Shown here piece by piece: positions 19,011 to 29,814 of a DNA stretch of 64,000 bases (within the stretch, counting starts at the first letter, position 1; the number at the start of each line of letters is the position of its first letter). Origin of the DNA: Limnomonas spitsbergensis. Taxonomy: Eukaryota > Chlorophyta > Chlorophyceae > Chlamydomonadales. The notes under the pieces are model-generated. The model saw only the letters and a list, made by a program, of their open reading frames with translations. It was not told the origin of the DNA and did not search any database. The stretch covers positions 4,119,001 to 4,183,000 of the forward strand of contig JAYJMM010000004.1 in NCBI GenBank assembly GCA_037349105.1, read 5' to 3'. Made by a program: the position numbers and the translations under genes.

Positions 19011-19707
19011 GGCCGAGCCCAGAGCGGCAAGGCCGCTGAGCACGTGACGTCACCCACGCCGTAACTGGCAAGGAGCGGGCAAGCGCCTACAGAGCAGGAA
19101 TGCAGACGCAGCGCGGCTTGTCCTAGTACCCAGCAGGCAGTGGGCCGGCAGCCAGCGGACCAAAGACGGAAGATGCAGGAGGGGAGTTAAAGCTATAGCG
19201 GCAGCATAGTGAAAATTTTGTTCCTCCCAACACCATAGCAGCAGGGCTACGGTGGTACATATGTTATGACAATGATGAGCGAGGAGAATTAGTCAACTCG
19301 GGCAATGATAGCACAGTAGGAGGCGGATCACGCTGCTACGGCGCACAATTCCTGTGGCCATTAAAGACCAGGCGGCTATGGCGCAGTGGGGCGAGAGCAG
19401 CGGTTGTTCTTAGCTTGACCTGATAACTTTGAAATTTCCCTGTTTGCTAGCCAGTAGTGGGCTGAACAGCTTGAATTTGTAGGATGCTGCGCATTGCGCT
19501 TCAGCCGAAACTCGGTGGTTTTTTTCTTTTAAAGTTCTGTTTGAAGAAGGCCTGAACCAGGCAAATTTGCAGAAGGCCTGAACCAGGCAGATTTACGGCA
19601 GATGATTTAAGCTTCTACGTACATATTTTTCCAGAAGTTTATTTCAGTACCACCCCTTTTCCGGCTCCCCGCGCACGCCTGGAGGGCTTAACGCTGGGGA
19701 GCGGGGG
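19011..19707 (+). other. 3' untranslated region of the retroelement with G-rich polypurine tract
   Basis: No ORF is seen. A short direct duplication (GAAGGCCTGAACCAGGCA, two copies) lies at about 19545-19590. The G-rich tract GGGGAGCGGGGGG (19696-19708) abuts repeat Y1, where a plus-strand priming polypurine tract is expected. Its position suggests that reverse transcription treats Y1 as the start of the 3' terminal repeat. Confidence 0.6.
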
Positions 19708-19940
19708 GCGAGTAAAGTAGTAGGGGCGGTACCCAAGAGACGGAGACTTCCAGACAGAGATATCCAGTTAGGGACTTCCAGTTACAGTTATCTTGTTAAC
19801 AAGCTCTTGTCTGAAGTACAAGGAGCATGAGTGTACGGTGATGTACCGTATTTGTGAGTAGAGGACACCTCTCTAAGGTGTCCTGACCGGAGTTTACGGT
19901 ATTTACCATAGTATTGCAGTTACTGCTTTATGGTGCGACA
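19708..19940 (+). repeat. Direct repeat Y1
   Basis: 233 bp, apparently identical to Y2 (20576-20808). It contains a perfect hairpin-forming stretch (GGACACCT ctcta AGGTGTCC, near 19863) and ends GCGACA. It is followed by GC and then X2, so the junction looks like the end of one terminal repeat joined to the start of another. Confidence 0.9.
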
Positions 19941-19942
19941 GC

Positions 19943-20578
19943 TGTCACAGTATATTACAGTATACGTGACAGAACCGTTTAGACCGCAGTTAGCGGCATC
20001 GAGGACTCCGCAGCTTCTCTGCGGAGCCTACGGATTTGAACTGGAACCTAGAAACCCGCTTACGCCGGTTGATTTGACAGATTGTACCGTATTCTGAATT
20101 GGGCCTGCCGGGTCCCTGTATCCCGGCAGTTGCCTAGGCTAGCTACTTCGTCCCTTTCTAAAGGACAGACCTCTATTGTAACAAGCACCGGCCGTCATCT
20201 GTGTATGAGACCTCCTACGTTCACATAAGTCAGTACCTTTACTCAAGTCAAGACTAGCTCAGCGCCTGCTGAGATAGCTGGAGACAAGTACCTAGCAAGA
20301 GGCCCGAGACCCTGCCGAACAAGAAGTACGCAGTCCACGTCACGTCACCCTCACCGCGAGACGCGCGGTAAGTGCCCTTAACATAGCCCAGCTGGATCGC
20401 GCCCAGACGGCCAGAAGGCCTGTGCTCCCTTAGTCAATTGCCATACAACCAAATAGCCGGCTACGCTGCTTAACTCGCTGAGCACTCGCAGCCAGTGTGA
20501 AGTCACTGAGCCTGCCCGTAGGCGTCCGTCACTGCCGTGAGGAAAGAAGTCCGCCACGGACCTGAAGCGCACATCGCG
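19943..20578 (+). repeat. Direct repeat X2
   Basis: 636-bp copy of X1 lying between Y1 and Y2. It differs from X1 at two positions by eye, which argues for a recent insertion. It shares its last three bases (GCG) with the start of Y2. Confidence 0.9.
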
Positions 20579-20808
20579 AGTAAAGTAGTAGGGGCGGTAC
20601 CCAAGAGACGGAGACTTCCAGACAGAGATATCCAGTTAGGGACTTCCAGTTACAGTTATCTTGTTAACAAGCTCTTGTCTGAAGTACAAGGAGCATGAGT
20701 GTACGGTGATGTACCGTATTTGTGAGTAGAGGACACCTCTCTAAGGTGTCCTGACCGGAGTTTACGGTATTTACCATAGTATTGCAGTTACTGCTTTATG
20801 GTGCGACA
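20576..20808 (+). repeat. Direct repeat Y2 (3' end of the element)
   Basis: 233-bp copy of Y1 at the outer 3' end. It ends ...GTGCGACA, giving the element TG...CA termini with a short inverted match (TGTCAC / GCGACA). A TGGT follows at 20809-20812, matching the four bases before X1. Confidence 0.9.
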
Positions 20809-20819
20809 TGGTCCATGGT

Positions 20820-21490
20820 GCCGTCCGTAGGGCCTGTCTACCCCTAATACCTTCAGGTCTCCTGGACGGAAGCAAGCATGCAGCACGTCCTCCACATACT
20901 CGCCGTCTCCTCTAGACCAACACCCCTGGCAGCAGCGTGTCTCATGCTGACCCCTGTGCCATCCTCTAGTGTCGGCTGTGCTGATCGCGCCGAGTCGCAG
21001 CCGTAAGTTAGTGCACACGCGAGCCAAGCCCTCCAGCTGGTGCGGCGCAGCACGGCGCCGTGGGCTGAAAAACAGGCTCGGGAGGCGGCTGCAAACCGGT
21101 GGTAAAAAGTGAGGGCCCTGGGGTACCCCAGGCCGGTCATGTCCAGGTGTGCCTGCTTGTCGGCTGCATCCACTAGGGCCAAGACCTCTGGTGACGGGTA
21201 GCAGCTGTTGGTCAGTCTCAGCATGACACAGATTGGGGACTGCTGTTCCTCACTCCAGCTCCTACAAGGCACCTAGCAGTTCACTGCACCAGTCGCGCCT
21301 TCCTGTGCTCTCTCTGGCCGCGAGCTGCATGCCGGCCACGACGGCTGCCGCCATGAGGGGGCTGTCTTGCTTAGCAGCTGGTGCTACCGTTGTGTCGTAG
21401 ACGTGGACCACGTGCTGCCACCAATCTCGCTACAATGGTTGGATCTATAGATCCCTCGTGACCCCCAGCTGACTTTCAATTTCTGTCTTA
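20820..21490 (-). mobile_element. LINE family copy A, 3' fragment (decayed)
   Basis: The minus strand encodes fragments of the same C-terminal region found in copies B and C: the ALVDAADKQAHLDMTGLGYPRA-type stretch and the arginine-rich NLRLRLGAISTADTRG motif. These occur in different frames with stops, so the copy is dead. It abuts the right end of the 19-kb retroelement, which evidently inserted beside it. Confidence 0.7.
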
Positions 21491-22010
21491 CCTGTCCATC
21501 CGGCCAGTGGACGTCCCATGTCATGGGAGACGCAACGGTTGAGGAGTATATTGGGTGGAGCGGCACATTCTGAATGAGGTCTGACAAGATGTTCACTCAT
21601 CACCGATGTAGCTTTGGCATGGCTACCGGACACAGGCCTACAACGACTTCCCGGAGTTGCAACCTACTAAGCTTTAGTGCCATAATGTGCCATACATGCC
21701 TAATGCCTGAGGCCTGGATTAGCCGGACTCAGGACACTGCACGTTTGAGATGATTAGTAGTATGAGCATGCCGATATCGGATGGGCAGAGCAGCACATTG
21801 AAACTGATATTAACTCATGTAACCCAGCTCATACGGTACAGCCGTGACCTGCGGGTTCGTCACGGGGTTCGTCAGGGCTGGATTTCTCTAGGTTTTCGAG
21901 TACGATCAATTGCAATCATCTTCATCATCGAGGCACTGCGAACAGCCAACCTGTTTTCATGAGGTCCTGTTGAAATTGATTAGCGCAGAGAACCCTCACC
22001 CAATCTTCCA
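21491..22010. other. Intergenic stretch upstream of V-ATPase subunit a
   Basis: No gene is recognised. It presumably holds the 5' untranslated region and promoter of the V-ATPase gene. I see no clear TATA box. Confidence 0.4.
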
Positions 22011-25000
22011 ATGGCCAGCTTTCTAGGTAATATTGATATATGGCGGAGCGAGGAGATGCAGTTGGTACAGGTTAGTATTAAAACGTCTGTGGTACTCCTT
22101 TTCTGGCCTCAGCCCAACGTCGGAGGTGTTGATGTTGCAGCTGATGGTGCCGAGCGAGGCTGCTCATGACACGGTCGCAGCATTAGGAGAAATAGGCCTG
22201 CTTCAATTTAAAGACTTAAACACGGAGAAGTCTGCTTTTCAGCGAACTTATGCCAACCAGGTAAGGTTAAAGTTGCTGATCTTCCCCCGAAACGATGATG
22301 CCTCACAACTAGAAACATGTTGTGTATGAAGGTAAAGCGATGTGACGAGATGGCTCGCAGGCTTCGATTTCTCACGGACCAGGTGAGAGGGCCCGGATAT
22401 TGCAAATTTACTTGCCTTTTACAGTTACCCATGCTGCACTGAACTTCAACTATGCCCCACTGCCTTTAACGTGTAGGTGCACAAGGCCAACATCCCTGTG
22501 CCTGGAAGGTCTTCATGGGAGAACGGTCTGTCAGTTGATGAGCTGGAGGTGTGTTGCAAAGCCAGGATTTGCATGAAACATGCTCATCATGTTGCCAGTT
22601 TGCTTTCAGTATCATGGCACATTGTCATCACCCAGGATTTCTGATTTCGTTGAGCATGCCTATTTACATCTCTGTTCTCCTGAATGTGACAATGATGCCT
22701 CTCAGTCAAAGCTGGACGCCTTAGAGAAAGAGACTATTGAGCACAACAGCAACAGCGAGCGCCTCCTGCGCACCCACTCAGAGCTGTCCGAGCTGCAGAT
22801 CCTGCTTGAGAAGGCTGGACAGTTCTTCCAAGCCTCTTATCAGGCAGCAGCAAATGACGCAGTGTCAAGGCCTGCTCTGCCTGATGATCCGCCGCATGAT
22901 GCAGCAACGCCGCTTCTCGCAGCTGATCGCGAGGCTCAGTATGTGAGCACTGGTTTTGAGTTGTGGGTGCAGCTAGTTATCCACCTTTTTTCAAATGCTG
23001 ACTGGTCCTGCCTCGACAGAAGCTTCCTCTGAGCCCTCTTTTGCATTGGTTTTTAGTGATGACAGGCATGCTGATACCGCCAGCCATCTGCAAACTCCCG
23101 TCGTTGCCTGTTAACATTTAGCCGTGCTTTGCTGCAGGGGCGTGGGAACATCGAACGGCTTGGCTGCGTAGCTGGGCTCATTCAGCAAATGAAGCTGGAG
23201 AACTTTGAGCGCATTTTGTTCCGTGCCACTCGTGGCAATGTGTTTGTTAAGAGCACCGCGGTTGGCCGTGTCCGCGATCCAGCGTCCGGTGAGCTGCAAG
23301 AGAAGTGCGCCTTTGTCGTCTTCTATGCTGGCGAGCGCTCCAAGACCAAGATCAACAAGGTGTTTGGACAATGGCTTATGCTCCCTGCGTCTTCCTGAAT
23401 GTATGAAGACTCGTTTTTTCCGTTGTAGGAAACGCTGTTTTAAAATGTGACTGCACTGTTGTCCAAGATTTCATATCCAGAACACTGATCGTGTGTGCCA
23501 TGTTATGGCCATGGCCTGGCCTGGCAAGCAATCCATGGCCTCATTGTTTGTGTGACAACTGTGCCACACTCAGATTTGCGAGGCCTACAGTGCCACCCGC
23601 TACCCGTTTCCTGACGAAGTTCCTCAGCAGCGCAAGATGCACGCTGAGGTTACGACCCGCTTGACAGAGCTGAAGACCACAATCGATGCCGGCAACGTGC
23701 ACCTGATGAACGTGCTGAACACTGTTGCGCAAAGTGAGTCCATTAGGATTTGCACTCGTGTTCACTGCAGTGCCCTTAAATCAACCATGAAGGCCGTCAG
23801 GCGGCCACCACTGGGTCTATGGGGACCATACCTTGACTGGCCTATGGCTAGATGCCTGAGCAGAAGGGCTTGCTGTTCCAGGCCCCCTCGGCTTGAGGTC
23901 GTGATCTAGCTGAAGCGAGCTAAAATAGTCAAAACACTGTGCTCAGCTGCATCCCCTGAATCCAGAGCAAGGCGTATGTTCGGAAAGGTTCCCTCTAGCA
24001 AGGCTGTGCCTTATCCTGTGGAAGGAAAACCAATAGTGTGCCCTCTCATTCTGGCGCTGCCATGAGACCTTACTGCATGGCCAGCAGTTATGATTTCACT
24101 TTTCACCTGACCACCTTCGGGTGTGTGGCCAGGCAGCCCAGCCCTGCTACAAGGGGGACTAACCTTCACCGTCCTGCGGCGGACTGCCCAAGCAGCTGCG
24201 CTTGCTGCACCAAGCCCTTTCGGCCATAGACCGGGTTGTAGCTGACATGTAGCTTACGCACCCTTAATATAAATAGTGCTGGCCACTGTGCAGACCTGGA
24301 TGCCTGGACTGTCAAAGTGCGCAAGGAGAAGGCCATCTTTCACACTTTGAACAAGATGAACATGGACTTCACGCGGAAGGTGCTGGTGGCAGAGGCCTGG
24401 GTGCCAACCAGTGGAGCGGCCGCGGTGTCAGACACGCTCAGGCAGGCGGCAGCCCAGAGCGCTGCACAGGTACTGTGAGGGCAGACAAGCATGGATGGGA
24501 TCGCTGCGAGTGGGCGGGTGGGCACTGGGTCTTAATTTCTCTTTTATTCAGCAAAGCCTAGGCCCTGTGATGTTGGGTGTGCTCAGTTCCAGTGCCGAGT
24601 GACATATGTAGCTGGTGCCCGGGGCCCGGGTGTTGATCTGCACAGGCTTCCGCCGTTTCCCTCCCTTTCATATGCTGTTCGTCCCACCTTGTCCCCAGGT
24701 CACCACGGTGATGCAGCCACTTCCTGTCCAGCACCAGACGCCCCCCACATACTTCCAGACCAACAAGTTCACCCTGTGCTTCCAGACCATTGTAGATGCA
24801 TATGGTATCGCCAATTACCGAGAGGTGAGAGCTGGCCGTGGGTGGCACAGGCCGGGTATATTTTCTGCTGAGAAGGTATGCTCCCTTTCTATGTTCGGTT
24901 TCTCTCAGCCTTCTCATGTTTGGCTGGTTGTGCATCCCCCTGTGTGACCCTCCCCGCCTGGCGTAGGTCAACCCAGCTGTGTTCACGATCATGACATTCC

Positions 25001-27286
25001 CGTTCCTCTTTGCCGTGATGTTCGGGGATCTGGGCCACGGCGCGCTCATGCTCATGTTTTCTCTCCTCCTCATCGTCAAGGAGAAAGCCATGGGGAAGTC
25101 AAAGGTACGGGCTAGATAACTGTTGCTGAAGGTCATTAGTACCCTGTGGGCCAACCTCCTGCTTAGTCATATCCGCACAATTAAGGTATCTTTCCAGAGA
25201 AGCAGACCTAGCAAGTATTTACTAATGACCCCCCACTTTTGTTGGAAGCTATATGTGGTGTATACTGTGTAGCCGGAGACCAAGTGTGAGGCTGAGCAAT
25301 TGAGTTCAACTAAAGGAATTGTGCCTTAATAGACTTTCAGGCCTAGCTGCCCCCCGACTACTACTGCCGCGCCTTCCGACTCTCTGACTGGGGCTATTAA
25401 TAGGGAAACGCCAAGGTTCGGAACCAAAAACTCTCCCCTTTCTGTTCTCTCTGCAGCTGGACGATATCACCTCCATGCTGTTTGGTGGCCGTTACTGTAT
25501 CCTGCTCATGGCGCTCTTCTCCATCTATACGGGCGCAATCTACAACGAGTGCTTCTCCATCCCGATGACTATCTTTGGGCCCTCGCACTTCAAGTGAGAC
25601 TTCTTGAGAGTGCTGCGTCACGGTTTTGTGTTTAACACAGGCACGTACCGGCACTGGTCATCCTTCCCCTGTCCCCTGTAGCACTTCATACCAAAACGCC
25701 ACTCCCCTGCCCCTCCTCTCAGGTGCTACGTGGGCTCCGAGGCTGACCCCACAGGTCCCCTGAACTTGCATGACTGCGCCTATTCTGGTGGTGTAATCCG
25801 GCGGGAGGGTGCTGACCCGTACCCCTTCGGAGTGGACCCCACTTGGCGCGGGACCCAAACGGAGCTGCCCTACCTCAACAGCCTCAAGATGAAGATGAGC
25901 ATCCTCATCGGAGTTGTGCACATGAACCTAGGCATCCTGATGAGCCTGTACAACAATGCGTTCTTCAGGTGCGGGAGGGAATGATTGTCAAGACGCCAGT
26001 GTGTGAACTTGATTTCAGACACTTGCATCTCTGGTTATCATGGGATCATAATGCTGAGCCTTGCATGTCCTGATTGTCCTCCTACACCCGGTGCACACAG
26101 GGACTCTCTATCGACAATATGCGAGTTCATTCCCCAAGTGATCTTCCTCAACGCTCTGTTTGGCTACCTCTCGTTTCTCATTGTCTTCAAATGGGCCACC
26201 GGCATGACCACCGACCTGTACCACGTGCTGATCTACATGTTCCTGAAGCCGGGGGAGATCGATGCAACCGGCTACGCGTTTGAAGGGCAGGCCATTGTGC
26301 AGAACACGCTGCTGCTCCTCGCTCTGGTTGCTGTGCCGTGGATGCTCTTCCCCAAGCCGTTCATTCTCAAGGCACGCAACAATGCCGCGAAGGGGGGCGC
26401 TGGCGGTGCGTACCAGCCGATCCAGGATCAGGTGGATCATGAGGCTGCAGAAGCAACAGGGCACGGAGGTGGCGGCGACCATGGCCACGGCGAGGAGTTC
26501 GATTTTGGAGAGGTGTGTGCACTTGTTTTTGGCGCTGCTGCGTCCAGCCAGGCCATCTGTAGCCGACCTTCATGCCTGTTCCTTCACAAATTTCTCTGCA
26601 CCTGAACTTGAATCCCAAATGCCATTTTATCACAAAACAGCTTTTTATGCAGTGAGTTTAAGACCCCTTCTTGCTCTGCCTCTTGCCTCCTGAGTTTGGT
26701 CCACTGTTTGTTTAGCGTATTGAAGCTACAATTGAGGTACACAAATCCTGCCGACGAGGGGGCCTGGTCCTGCAAGCCCTGCTGCTTGATTCACTGGCTG
26801 AAGGCTGGTCATAGTTTGGGCCCAATGGGCCAACTGGCGGTCGCCCGGTAGACCCCGAAGGTCGTTTGGCACATTCAAATAGACACTTCTCTGCTCCCCT
26901 CACCGCCTCATCGCACTGCCCCGTAGGTCATGGTGCACCAGATGATCCACGCCATTGAGTTTGTGCTCGGCGCTGTCTCCAACACAGCCTCGTACCTGCG
27001 CCTGTGGGCTCTTTCACTGGCGCACTCGCAGCTGTCGGCTGTGTTCTACGACCGCGTCCTGATGGCTGGGATCCACAGTGGCATGCCGTTCGCCATGGTG
27101 ATTGCTTTCTTTGTTTGGGCCCTGGCGACCCTGGGTGTGCTGATGGTGATGGAGTCGTTGAGCGCCTTCCTGCACGCGCTGCGCCTCCACTGGGTGGAGT
27201 TCCAGAACAAGTTCTACAAGGGCACGGGCTGGCAGTTTGCTCCATTTAGCTTTGCGGCAATGCTAGCTGAGGAGGCGACGCACTGA
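22011..27286 (+). CDS. V-type proton ATPase subunit a (Vo sector), 14 exons
   Basis: About 838 residues. Exons: 22011-22070, 22141-22260, 22332-22382, 22477-22548, 22706-22942, 23138-23359, 23574-23733, 24294-24469, 24699-24824, 24967-25104, 25457-25593, 25723-25968, 26101-26512, 26927-27286. All junctions keep frame with GT-AG borders. The start [20 protein letters not shown] aligns with the family N-terminus. The N-terminal cytosolic arm contains FKDLN and [12 protein letters not shown]. The C-terminal membrane half contains [31 protein letters not shown] and [18 protein letters not shown], whose first Arg is the residue that controls proton passage through the c-ring. The length is normal for the family. 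The enzyme acidifies vacuoles and endomembrane compartments. A His/Gly-rich loop ([15 protein letters not shown]) lies in exon 13. Two SINE-like repeats sit in its introns. No regulatory element was recognised. Confidence 0.95.
23800..24260 (+). repeat. SINE-like intronic repeat, two adjacent copies
   Basis: Both lie in V-ATPase intron 7. One copy is near 23800-23930 (GGGCTTGCTGTTCCAGGCCCCCTCG, then CTAGCTGAAG). Another is at about 24110-24260, ending GGCCATAGACCGGGTTGTAG then CTGACATGTAGCTTA. The shared GC-rich core and the GTTGTAGCTGAAGTGTAGCT-type tail recur at 26.7, 32.5, 33.1, 34.4 and 35.9 kb. Confidence 0.5.
26735..26870 (-). repeat. SINE-like intronic repeat, inverted copy
   Basis: In the last V-ATPase intron. 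On the minus strand it reads GACCGCCAGTTGGCCCATTG ... AAGCAGCAGGGCTTGCAGGA ... CAGGCCCCCTCG, matching the core of the copies at 23.8 and 32.5 kb. It appears to lack the tail. Confidence 0.45.
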
Positions 27287-28744
27287 TGTGGCACATGCTG
27301 CTGCACAGATGGCCTCTGCAGCATACCATTTAGGCCCGTCGCATGTGACCCATTTTGCATAGCATTTCTGGGCCTTGCTTAGTCTAAGCTTACACCTTGA
27401 GCAAAAGGGTGAACATCAGGCGGTTAAAAAATTACTTGTTCAAGTAAACCGGTATTCTTTTTTCCCACACTTATCTGATTGCCCTGCAAAATATCTGGCA
27501 AAGATCTGGTGCAATGCTAACCCATCATACAAATGTGTGGGTGAGATCAGCAAGTGTGGCAGGGGTAAATAGTTGTTTTATGTAGGCAGTTTAGTTGGTT
27601 TGTGTATATCCTCTGGTTCTGTGACATGGCGTGCCCCTCTGCCCAATCTCAGCTGCGCAAGCGCTTCTAGTGCTGGCCTTGTCACTTCTGTTTTACAGGA
27701 ATTCCTCTTGACAGGGAAAATTAAAAGAGGCATGATTGAATCTGCTGTGAGCATCTGGCTAAATTATCGAGTCGGAAACAACTCGCTCGACAATTTAGAT
27801 CATTAACGGCTTCTCATCTCTCTGCTTCTCATTGACACAATTTTGAACGGCCGTTATTTAAGATTGTGCCTATCACAAATACTATCTGAATTGCCTCGCT
27901 CAATCTCCAGTGAATGCCAAGACATCGAAACCACCTGGGTTACGATTTCCATGTGGGTTGCATCCTTTCGGAGCAAGTACAAACACAAAAAAACAGGCCT
28001 AGAAACCTGCATGCCACATTGCAGCACATTCTCAAGCAAACGGCCGGCAGTGCCGTCATAGGAAACACGAAGGACGGGTACCAGGAACAGCTTCTGTGCT
28101 CCAAAGCTCATAATATAGACAAATACCTGAGGCCAGAGGAGGCGTGTATCCAGCATACACAAAGCACTGTTCGATGACCTAATGTTGAACCATGACTGGA
28201 TTTCGATCATTCCTTTATCAAATGCTTTCCAAAGAAACAACATCCGGGCAGATGAATGCTGAAATGTAATCAGGGTTACATCGTGTATGGCAGGTTAATA
28301 TCACATGTCCAAGGGACAAAACACATGGGATAAAGCCTCTACAGGCCCAACAGGCCAGAGAACAAGTAGATTCGAGAGTAGATCCAATATTTATAAATGA
28401 AGGGCTCCCGAGTTTGAGGGCCTGATGCTCCACCATGACTGCAAAGTTACAAACCTCTGGGCCCAAAAGGCCCAGGCGTGTCTCCAACAAAGTTCAAGCT
28501 CTAGTTTTATTTTTGAGGGCCTCATGCTCAACCATGACAACATAGTTTACAACCTCTAGGGCCCATAAGGCCAAAACAGGCAAGTTTCCAACAAGGGAGC
28601 AGCACTAGTACAGTGTATTGGGGGCCGCATGCTCTGCCGTTACTGTTGATTTTGAAACATATGGGGCCCAGTCGGCCAGAGGTGGCTTGTATTGAACAAG
28701 GATTGAAATCGATACCGGTACATGGCATCACATGTACCGTTATG
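27287..28744. other. Intergenic region with a degenerate tandem repeat
   Basis: 3' flank of the V-ATPase gene. No gene was recognised in 27287-28310; short ORFs there look random. A tandem repeat of about 110 bp fills 28310-28700. Confidence 0.45.
28310..28700. repeat. Degenerate tandem repeat, about 100-117-bp period, four units
   Basis: Units are marked by a GC-rich palindromic core: cAGGCCCAACAGGCC (near 28343), TGGGCCCAAAAGGCC (near 28458), AGGGCCCATAAGGCC (near 28558) and GGGGCCCAGTCGGCC (near 28664). Three also share GGGCCTGATGCTCCACCATGAC-like sequence downstream. The spacing shows an old tandem duplication. Confidence 0.6.
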
Positions 28745-29050
28745 TCATTCAGGAGCTCCAAAGCACTTCAGGCAGCCAGGTCCACGCTTCTTCACGGGGT
28801 GTGTTAAGGATTTGGGCAGCTCCTGCAGTCAAGGCATAATTCGTCACCATCCTTTTTTTAGCAATGGCAGCATGCCGATTAGCAGCTGTATTTAGGATTT
28901 CACCTGCCCCTCGAGCTTGTGCCCCGGTGTGTCTACTCCAGGAGAGAAGAGGTAATTATCTTGGTCTTTGGTCTCTTCGTCAGGTATCGTGATCTTAGGC
29001 GGAGACTTGCGGCCAGAGGGTCGATCACTTGTCGGACTTTGAGAATTCAT
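28745..29050 (-). CDS. Possible small two-exon gene, 74 residues, unknown function
   Basis: Exon 1 (29050-28904) starts MNSQSPTSDRPSGRKS and ends KLEGQ before a GTGAAA donor. The 81-base intron ends TGACTGCAG. Exon 2 (28822-28745) encodes a short tail ending PGCLKCFGAPE before TGA. Frames join in phase 0. The predicted protein is hydrophilic, Ser/Pro/Lys-rich at the N-terminus, with an acidic middle and a GCLKCF C-terminus. No family is recognised. Support is the sensible composition and clean splice sites. It could still be chance, as both exons are short. Confidence 0.4.
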
Positions 29051-29814
29051 CTAAAAACACTGCCAGTGATCACATATTAAACAGTACGTAAGTTTCATAA
29101 TTGTGCTTCGCATGATTGTCTGATGATGGCTGCTGGACTCGAAGTCGTGTAGCGAGGCAGGGAACATTCACACAAATATGACACACGTCATCACTCGACA
29201 TGTAAAACAAATTGGACCAAGATCGGCTTCAAAAAGGTATCATTTAACAGTATACTCACCTGTATACAGCATTTTTAGCACCAGGTCGAATGAAAGGACG
29301 GAAATCTACGGCCCTCCACAGTTTTTTCGTCGTATTGCCCACCGCGTATTGCCCATGCAAGTTCCCCCCTCTCGCCGGCCTCACACCAATGACCACCGCC
29401 TGTGATCAGATTCAGTAAACAGAAAAGCACTAAACTGGGCTTAATTGCTTAAAACGCTCTCACAGGTGGCACTCCAGCACTGTGCGAATGGAGTTGCATG
29501 GACGGCTAATTAAATTAAATGGGATGACATACGGTAAGCATAGAACCCCAACTTTCCCCCAACTACCAATACAGCACATTAACATTTCTTTTTTATGTTG
29601 AGTTTGGGGGGCTTGGCGGATCCAGCTATAGGTTTAAATGAAGTGCCCCTAGCGCCACTGATACTGGTACCCATAAATCTGGCACTGAGAAGTGGCAGAC
29701 TGACTGGAAATTCAGAGAACCTGGATTACCAGTAGCCCAATTATGGCAGAAACATATAACTGCCCCGCAACGGGTGAGGAAAGGACGGACTGCGGTAGAT
29801 AGCCGGCAGCGTGC
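29051..29814. other. Intergenic region, nothing recognised
   Basis: AT-richer sequence with only short random ORFs. It includes the upstream side of the possible small gene (minus strand) and runs into LINE copy B. Confidence 0.4.

Larger units (their letters stand above)
1826..20808 (+). mobile_element. 19-kb Ty3/gypsy-type retroelement with split direct repeats and a DNA methyltransferase
   Basis: The element runs from TGTCAC (1826) to GCGACA (20808). The order is X1 (1826-2461), leader, one 5276-codon ORF (3180-19010), 3' untranslated region with a G-rich tract, Y1 (19708-19940), GC, X2 (19943-20578), Y2 (20576-20808). X1 and X2 differ at only two positions that I can see in 636 bp. Y1 and Y2 look identical over 233 bp. 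The ORF is intact, so the insertion appears recent and may be competent. RT, RNase H and a DDE integrase place it in Ty3/gypsy. The repeat topology is that of PAT/Kangaroo-type split direct repeats, but no tyrosine recombinase is present. An alternative is an LTR element whose 5' LTR lost the 233-bp Y part, or a rearranged insertion. Confidence 0.88.
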
